A DNA stretch of 64,000 bases from Mucor racemosus (lineage: Eukaryota > Mucoromycota > Mucoromycetes > Mucorales > Mucoraceae), in NCBI GenBank assembly GCA_027405735.1, contig JAPEHQ010000001.1:1-64000 (forward strand), written 5' to 3'. The position numbers were made by a program, and so were the translations under genes. Shown here piece after piece: positions 57,614 through 64,000 of this stretch (positions within the stretch are counted from its first letter, which is position 1; the number at the start of each line of letters is the position of its first letter). The notes under the pieces are model-generated. The model did no database searches, was not told where the DNA came from, and saw only the letters and a program-made list of their open reading frames with translations.

Positions 57614-57760
57614 CCAGATAGTTTGAGATTCACGTCTCTTCTCAGTAGATCAACCAACCCGGGTGGTGGATACCAAGGGGGAATTTACTTGTATAACGCG
57701 CTTCGCGGTAAAAAATCCATAATACGGTTTCGATTTCATTTTATTTTATTTACAATTAAC
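57614..57760. promoter_or_regulatory. Shared divergent promoter of FAR11 and the CAF-1 gene
   Basis: Only 147 bp separate the two outer start codons. The segment is the most G+C-rich intergenic stretch seen (AACCCGGGTGGTGG, ATAACGCGCTTCGCGG). If FAR11 starts at 57502 the shared region is 258 bp and contains TTTATATAC near 57520. Confidence 0.5.
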
Positions 57761-60182
57761 ATGGATTTGTTAAATAAAGGACCAGCAGCTGTTAAATTCA
57801 TTTCAGATAAAATGCAAACATGTGAGTATCAAATGCTAGTATAATTTGGATCACATCAACTAATACAAAGCACTAGTACAAGTACCTGATAATGTTTCTT
57901 CCAATTGTGAATATATAAAAGATGGAAAACTGTATTTTCAAGAACCTAAACTTCGAGCAGAGAATCATAATGCTGTAGCAGAAAGTAAAGACCCCATACA
58001 AGTGTGATGATCATAAAATCTTATTTTTATTTTATATATAGAAATCATATTTTTTAGACAATATAGAGCACAAATAGAAAATACATCGGAAATGTTTCAG
58101 CAAACTATTGAAATACCACCAGCATACATGGATTTAATCGCTGCTCTTGTACAAGATAGTGAAGAACCATTGACAGTTCTCACATCTCGTATCAATGATA
58201 CATTATCCCCTTTTTTAAGAAATGAAAAAGGTATAAGAATCACATTTTGAAAATCAAGATTTATTTTTATTTTTATTAATTAATGTTACCTCGTAGTGGC
58301 TCATAAATATGAAATTGCGATCGAAAAAGTCATTAGACAAACAGCTCAAAAATGCTCTTATGGATTAAGTCAGCAGGTTTTTGACTCTATTGAACATTCA
58401 ATGACTTATATACCTTGGCATATGAGTATTGGCAGATGGGAAGTCAACGATATATCATCATTACCAATCGATATGCAACACACTGTAACAGAGAGAAGAA
58501 AACACAGGCAGTATATGACTGAAAAAGTTTCCAGTTATATGCAGAATTTGCCATCTAACGAAAGATCAACTATTGTAAATACAAAGCATCGTAATAGATC
58601 TATATATAAAGAGGATAAGGAAGAAATTGCACGACTTAAACCAGTAGAAACAGAACAAGAAAAGGAAGAAAAGCGTTTGAAAAAGGAAGAGGAAAAAAAA
58701 AAGAAGGAAGAGAAGAGACAAAGAGAAGAGGAAAAGAAGGAGGAAAGGAAGCAAAAAGAAGAAGAAAAGAAACAACGAGAGGACGAAAAGAAAAAGCAAA
58801 GAGAAGAAGAAAAGAGAGTGCGTACAGAAGAAAAGAAGAAACGAGAAGACGAGAAGCGCAAAAAGGAACAATCTCAACTAAGATTAACATCATTATTTCA
58901 AAAAACAACATCAACACAAGATGCTTCACCTTATCATATCGAACAAAAGACTATTGAACCTGTAAAGCCTACTCTATTCCCAGCATTTTATATCAAAGAT
59001 CATGTTCACATAGTAGACAAATGTTTAATTCAATCATCAAGCACAACTGCTAGCTATAATCAATTTAAAAACGCGATCAGCAATCCATCTAATGTATCTA
59101 TTCAAAACTTCATATCTGAAATTACCCCTGAATCCAAGCAAAAGAGAGGTGTATCCACTCATGTAGATATTAGAACTTTATTATTACCAGGAGCATCTGA
59201 CATTTTGCAAGTACCAAATGTACGCATGGTTTTACGTATGAAGCTATTGCAGTTTAGTGATAATGTTAGACCTGCGTATTATGGTACATTCACTAAACAA
59301 AGTCGTATTATCAATGGTAGAAACCCCTTTGCTCAAGACGTAGATAAATTAGATTATGATGTAGATAGTGAAGCTGAATGGGAACCTGAAGGCGAGGGAG
59401 AAGATATTCATAGTGGTGATGAAGATGAAGATGACCCTAATACAGATATGATAGATCCAGAGGATGTAAGTTTAAATTATTTAACAAAATCAATCATATC
59501 TCTTATATTCTCTTTTCTAGGCTGGCTGGCTTGTACCAGAAGGTTATTTATCAGATAATGAAGGTGTTGAAGAAGAGGAAGAAGGTCAACAAAGATCTGG
59601 CAAATCATCCTATACACAAAATTCATCTAAACGCCTTGCTGTTCGTAAGATTGTTTTAGGTCCGTTTTACGAAGGAGAAACAACAATGGAAGATGAAGTA
59701 ATGAGACCTTTCGAGACTCAATTCTTGCTGGATGTATCAGAAGAAGGCTTTAACCCATTCTATAAAGAACCTACATCCAAAATATCACACAGTAATGCTG
59801 CTTCAGGCACAAATTCACCTGCTGCAGCAACGCCAATTAAAAATGAATTCACAGATGAACATACAAATGCGTTGATAAGTGTAAGTATATCTTTAATGAT
59901 TAGCTGTATACATTATCTAATTTATATTAAACAGGTTATTAATGAAAAGGCATCCGAAAGCATCCCTAATTTGATCAACGAAGCCAAAGCAAATTCTGTA
60001 TTAAAAGATGTATCAAAACGAACACTAGCAGCAAAGATCAAGAACATTGCAATTAAAGAGAAAAGAGGCACTGATACTGTAAGTTTATTTTTCTAAAATT
60101 CACATGAACTATTTCACTAAATAACAATGTATAGAAACTGTCTTGGTATGTAAAAGATCCATCAAATCCAACAACTCAATAA
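57761..60182 (+). CDS. CAC1: Chromatin assembly factor 1 large subunit (Cac1/p150)
   Basis: Seven exons (57761-57821, 57871-57984, 58042-58230, 58297-59465, 59521-59880, 59935-60078, 60135-60182) give 694 residues. CAF-1 deposits H3-H4 on newly replicated DNA through PCNA. The long K/E/R-rich helix (about residues 245-310) is the KER domain that binds DNA. It is followed at once by LRLTSLFQKT, which resembles a PCNA-interaction motif ending in two hydrophobics. The acidic ED domain and the p60-binding part carry the diagnostic GRNPFAQDVDKLDYDVDS, EAEWEPEGEGEDIHS and AGWLVPEGYLSDNEG. The C-terminal exons encode a winged-helix-like DNA-binding end (KRTLAAKIKNIAIKEKRG, WYVKDP). The exon 2/3 junction uses GTAAAGAC...TATATAG; it is the least certain join. 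Confidence 0.93.
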
Positions 60183-60260
60183 TTTTTTTTTTTTCGATCT
60201 TTTTTTTTTTTTTTTTTCTGCATAAAAACAATGATAATAAAGATTTTATTGTATTCGTTA
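60183..60260. terminator. Shared 3' region of two convergent genes
   Basis: 78 bp between the stop codons of the CAF-1 subunit (plus) and the FAM32A homologue (minus). It has two long T runs (T13 and T19, plus strand) and AATAAAG at 60237. It must hold the polyadenylation sites of both genes, so their 3' UTRs are very short or overlap. Confidence 0.5.
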
Positions 60261-60723
60261 TTAGCCTGGTCCAACTTTAGGAATATCATGATGCTCGCTT
60301 AATTGTTCCAATTTATTATTAAATTCTTGTACTCGATCTTTGTGTGATTTGGCAGCTGCTTTAGATACTCTTTCCATTTGCTATTAGAATATAAAAATTA
60401 GCAATTCGTTAATCAATATAGAAAAAATAATAATAAAAACTTACTCTTTGACGCTTGATCTCTTCAAATTTGCGTTCAGCTTCTGTCTTTTCAACATCTT
60501 GATATACTTGCTTCAATTTCTGTTGTTCTTCACGTAAAGCACGCTCCATCTTGTCTTTACTAGATTTTGAAGACTTCTTCTTTTTCTTTCTATAAATAAA
60601 TAAAAAAAAAATCAATAAGATGTGAATTGAATTTATGGATAGGAGGGCTTACTTGATTGATGTAGAATCACCACCTTTGAACTTGAGTGACCCTTTCTTG
60701 ACGTGGTCGTACGCCGAAGACAT
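60261..60723 (-). CDS. FAM32A homologue
   Basis: Three exons (60723-60653, 60589-60445, 60380-60261) give 111 residues, the same size as animal FAM32A. The N-terminus SAYDHVKKGSLKFKGGDS is followed by a lysine run (IKKKKKKSSK), a charged helix, and the conserved end QMERVSKAAAKSHKDRVQEF and LSEHHDIPKVGPG. FAM32A is a nuclear protein seen in the catalytic spliceosome, where its C-terminal tail reaches the exon junction; a splicing role here is inference from that. The highly conserved C-terminal DIPKVG motif is intact. Both introns are GT...AG and in frame. Confidence 0.9.
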
Positions 60724-61040
60724 GATTGTAAAAAAGTGTAGAGTATGTAAAAAAAAAAAAAGAGCTAAAAAAGAAACTGCGAGAAAATTTATATTCAAAA
60801 GGCTTGCCTTTGTTTTGACCAATAGATCTGTTTGATTGGTTTGGTTTTTAATAGTTTGTTACACTCCTCATTGTCGAAAATCGTAGCTTATTTGTCTCCA
60901 TTGTGAAATAGTTTACAAAAAGACGTACAATCGCTGTTTTACTAATACTAACTCTGGAATCTGAGAACAAAGCCTTTTTTAAACAAATACTACTTTTAGT
61001 ACAATGAAGGTTGCGAAATATACTTCTAGATGTTTTATAC
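60724..61040. other. Intergenic, nothing recognised
   Basis: Upstream of the FAM32A homologue. An A12 run at about 60750 and a GTTTGATTGGTTTGG stretch near 60830 are the only marked features. Confidence 0.45.
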
Positions 61041-61055
61041 CAGCACAGGTCGGCC

Positions 61056-61418
61056 TAGGAATGGGCTTCGATTCGAGTTTGAATCGAGTTTTAACGGAAA
61101 CGGCCATTCGATTCGAGTTGGAAAACGGCCCGTTCTTTTGTAACCCAGATAAAAAACGGGGTGGGAGCAAGTATTGGTTTGCCTTAAGGAGGCTGTTAAT
61201 AGCAACATTGTCAAGTTAATATGGGATTATGAATTGATAATAGCATATTTGACAGTTTCACAACTTGAAGTATTTTTTCAATCCTGTTTTCGAGCTTAGC
61301 TAACAAAAAAAGAAAAGAAGAAACTCGAATACCCTCATTCGAGTTTGCATAAAAAACGGCCCGTTAAAGCAGTCAAACTCGGTTAACCGTAATACGATGC
61401 GTTGTTTGTGAAATCCTA
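61056..61418. mobile_element. hAT-type MITE, copy 2
   Basis: 363 bp with termini TAGGAATGGGC and AAATCCTA. The 8-bp duplications are GGTCGGCC at 61048-61055 and 61419-61426. By eye it differs from copy 1 at only about ten positions, so both insertions are recent relative to the decay of Y and R2. The empty site is seen at 13557-13564. Confidence 0.92.
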
Positions 61419-61809
61419 GGTCGGCCGTAGTGTTTTTATATATAGATCCTTTAAATTTGTGATATTATGGACTTTTTTTGAATCCGGTTGTATCATCTTA
61501 TACTTTTCAAGTTAAATCGGTCATTAGGCTAGTAATGTTGTAGGTTATATTTATGTTTTACTTAAAATAAGCCTTTGAGCTTTGAATAATTAATAGCAAT
61601 ACAGTCGAACCTTGATTTTTGTATAAAATTTCGATACCTCCATCTTATAGCTGCTTGGAATATTTAAACAACCGCTTCCGGGCTGTCCGGTAATTTTTTC
61701 TAGAAATTTAAAGCTTGGAAATATTATTAGATGGCCGCTTCCGGAGATTGTTCGGCTTTTTTTTCGGAAAAGTGACCATTGGCAAAAATATGAATCATAT
61801 ACTACTGTA

Positions 61810-62342
61810 TGTTGTATGCCACCAAGTAAAATATGTTATCACCTTCTACAGTATGAATACATCTTACAATCTATTGACTACGACATGTATTGAAGTGCAA
61901 AGTTTTGATATCCTATATAAGAAACTCCTAGCGTAATAAGTTTAATCTAGTAATTACCAAGAACGCTTGGGCCTCAATTATGACACCATATTATTTCATC
62001 CCAGTGGTTAATAAATCAAGTAGCTATCAAATCAACATCCAACAAGCGCATTTAGCGCAGCATTAAAACAAGGCAACTCACAAGCTCTGCAAGAACGGTT
62101 AAATTATGATTGATCCATTTCCATCCATAGGTTACTATCAAAAAGATCTAATGGTTCAATAGTGCCTTAAATTACATCTCAGGATTTCAATGCCACATCA
62201 ATATAAAAAAAGGCCATACTTTTATATCTAAATAAACGATATCTTGTTTTTATTATACAGTTGAAGAACTAATTCATTACTCATTCTCTTTTAATTGTAT
62301 TCTTTTTTAAGTATTATTCATCAAACCTGAAAATATACGACA
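61810..62342 (+). mobile_element. LTR of family 1, embedded in Y copy 2
   Basis: From TGTTGTATGCC to ATATACGACA, with AATAAACGATATC. Like the Y copy 1 LTR it lacks a matching 5-bp duplication and shares both outer flanks with that copy. Confidence 0.7.
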
Positions 62343-62376
62343 AGGCTAAACCTTTTGCAATTCTGCGGATCCGCGC

Positions 62377-62530
62377 TACGTAGAAGTACTTGCCATTGCA
62401 ACGGGAGCTCATTTGGATTCATATTCGTTGAGAAGAACTGATGGGCTTGCTGATCTCAGTAGGTGTAAGTAGCAGGTAACCAACTTGTTGCTCAAACTGG
62501 CTCAACGTACAATGGCCCATGGATGCTGGT
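62377..62530 (+). pseudogene. R2 coding remnant, copy 6
   Basis: The plus-strand frame reads EVLAIATGAHLDSYSLRRTDGLADLS. The nucleotide sequence matches the minus strand at 40000-39890 (CCATTGCAACGGG, CATTTGGAT, AGCAGGTAACCAAC against TATTTGGAT, AGCAGGCAATCAAC). No start, and broken within 100 bp. The R2 tail is not seen after it. Confidence 0.55.
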
Positions 62531-62644
62531 AGTATTGGTGTCGAGCCGGGTTTTGCCAGCCAAATTTACTAGTATGCATATCATATATCATATGCATTAA
62601 TGAAAAAGGAACAAATTTGCTAGAACCATGCAAAAGTTACTAAG

Positions 62645-62820
62645 AAAAAAAAAGGAGGATCATATTCGATGAGAAGCAAGGTCAACGGAGATTCTCTTTC
62701 AAAATTCATATCCTAATACCAAAGGGCTTCCCCTTTGGTAGGTTTGAACTCACGAATATGTGTGGCGCACTCAATTTGTAGCGCATGCGCTACCCGTTAA
62801 GCTTGTCACCCTCCTTTGGT
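62645..62820 (-). ncRNA. tRNA-like Pol III unit, possibly a SINE
   Basis: On the minus strand, GGGTGACAAGC...ACGGGTAGCGC resembles a degenerate A box with tRNA D-arm. 45 bp on, GAGTTCAAACCTACC is a good B box. A GCGCT/AGTGC stem around ACAAATTG lies where an anticodon arm would be, but its loop has eight bases and the T stem pairs poorly, so this is not an ordinary tRNA. A perfect hairpin (ACCAAAGGG-GAAG-CCCTTTGGT, about 62719-62741) follows. About 100 bp further a T9 run (62653-62645) could end Pol III transcription. Only one copy is in the window, so SINE status is inferred. Confidence 0.45.
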
Positions 62821-63829
62821 CTACAATTTTGATTCCTGTACTTGTGAACATGTATTTTTCAGCTTTTCACTGCAATTAAAGTCCGTATTACCTCGTTTTC
62901 CCTGCAGGTAATACGTCCATATTTTTTTTAGTGTAGAGAAAATTATTAGAGCAATAAAAAAAATTTGAGAACATTGTAATATAATGGTAATATTTTCCAA
63001 ATAAGCAAATAAAAAAGGATCCAGGAATATAGAGAACCCATAGAAAGTATAGAATCTTGAATAAAACGTTGGAGTATGCATGCAAAATGCGAGTCCCACC
63101 ATTGTAATATGAGCGTATTACTACACCGTATTCCGCTGTAAGGTAATATGTTCATTTTACCATACGTATTCACTGCTTATTCAGTGAAAATTAGTTGCAG
63201 TGTTTCACTATTTTGGGAGAAGATGCAGCAAATTAAGGTGCATCGTTTCGTTTTGGAAATAATAGTAGAGCTTTTCAAACACTAGTAGCCGATTTCGTCT
63301 AGAGAATGCGTATTTTTGATGGAGATACTGTATAAACAAAACTCAACGTTAGTAAATTAAAATTAAGCTGTATAAAAGAAAAATTGAATATGGATGAATG
63401 TAAAGGAATCTTTACTAAAATGGGAGTTAGTATAATATCAGCTACAATGCATAAAAACGCAAGTAATATTCAACAGATGCAGTTGCAGTTGGAAATTCAG
63501 TTTTTAGAAGTAAAAACACCTATAATTATACTGGAAAATTAAAAGAAAAATTATTGATCAAACTAAAAACAGACATCAACTTTCCAATCCACCATTGTTA
63601 AATGCAGATATCAATTGTATAAATTCTACCAATGCGAAATGGTAATATGATATACTGTACCAATTAGTTTGACGACTATAATCAATGATAATAATAATAG
63701 GATCAAGTTTTTAAAATAGCAATAACAAAAAATTACCAACAGTATAATAGTAAATCGTAGTTTAATTTGCTATCGCTCAATATGACCGGATATTAATGAA
63801 TCAGAGAAAATGCAATACTAAAAAACTGA
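62821..63829. other. Intergenic, nothing recognised
   Basis: AT-rich. Overlapping minus-strand frames at 62821-63173 have no resemblance to known proteins. Confidence 0.45.
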
Positions 63830-64000
63830 TACCCAATGTATATCGAGGTCAAGATTGATGAAAGGTGTATTCATCGTGTAGTTGAAATCGCGACATTTTG
63901 ATTAATAGAAATTACAGGACCAAGATCTTGTGTTTGCCTCAGAATTTTCAAAAGGGTTCAAAAGCATACTTCATCAAATTTACTTAGATATTAAATACTC
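63830..64000 (-). repeat. Dispersed repeat, partner of 45060-45190, cut by window end
   Basis: On the minus strand it begins, at the window's last base, GAGTATTTAATATCTAAGTA and continues TTTGATGAAGTATGCTTTTG and CTTGGTCCTGTAATTTC, in step with the copy at 45060. The element extends beyond the window. Confidence 0.7.

Larger units (their letters stand above)
61041..62373 (+). repeat. Y repeat, copy 2 (interrupted by a MITE)
   Basis: Collinear with 13545-14515 once the MITE (61056-61418) is set aside. It includes the pogo-like TACAGTCGAACCTTG near 61606 and a family 1 LTR (61810-62342), and ends at TTCTGCGGATC like copy 1. Beyond this point the two copies have different flanks. Confidence 0.8.

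Overview
This window looks like nuclear DNA of an early-diverging filamentous fungus, most likely Mucoromycota (Mucorales). It is AT-rich. Genes carry many short introns (about 50-120 nt, GTAAGT...TAG). The conserved proteins are fungal: Sec24, PEX11, a Kch1-type K+ transporter, Far11 and CAF-1. About half of the window is repeat-derived. No organism name was given, so the lineage is inference.

Layout. 1-3.7 kb: two decayed, head-to-head copies of an unidentified gene family flank a 1.25 kb 20-bp minisatellite; a dead Tc1/mariner-type transposase follows. 3.7-6.3 kb: noncoding, with a small poly(A) retrocopy. 6.3-8.7 kb: glutamate-carboxypeptidase-II-like membrane peptidase (minus). 9.3-10.6 kb: BED-finger gene with a truncated hAT transposase domain (minus). 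10.6-17.3 kb: repeat field. 17.3-17.9 kb: acidic two-finger C2H2 protein (minus). 18.5-22.1 kb: SEC24 (plus). 22-29.5 kb: repeat field with solo LTRs and a hAT MITE. 29.5-38.3 kb: gene island with PEX11 (minus), a BRD8/Bdc1-like bromodomain protein (plus), a RasGEF-like protein (minus) and an F-box protein (plus). 38.4-48.9 kb: repeat field with a dynein intermediate-chain pseudogene. 49.5-60.7 kb: gene island with a Kch1-like transporter (plus), an acid lipase/steryl ester hydrolase (minus), Far11/STRIP (minus), the CAF-1 large subunit (plus) and a FAM32A homologue (minus). 60.7-64 kb: repeats and a tRNA-like Pol III unit.

The conserved genes are housekeeping genes from unrelated pathways: vesicle coat, peroxisome, NuA4-type chromatin, Ras signalling, STRIPAK and nucleosome assembly. 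They do not form a pathway cluster. They sit in compact islands with divergent promoters of 116-196 bp and convergent tails of 78-190 bp, separated by transposon graveyards.

The repeat fields can be read in unusual detail because related copies within the window show each other's empty sites. Target-site duplications and empty paralogous sites date a hAT MITE (8-bp duplications, two copies), a 529-bp solo LTR (5 bp) and a 307-bp LTR as later insertions. Two further solo LTRs have perfect 5-bp duplications. An unclassified repeat (called R2 here, at least six copies, with a coding remnant and a long tail) is the best candidate for an undescribed element. All splice sites were placed by eye from GT...AG signals, reading frame and family resemblance; no searches were run.
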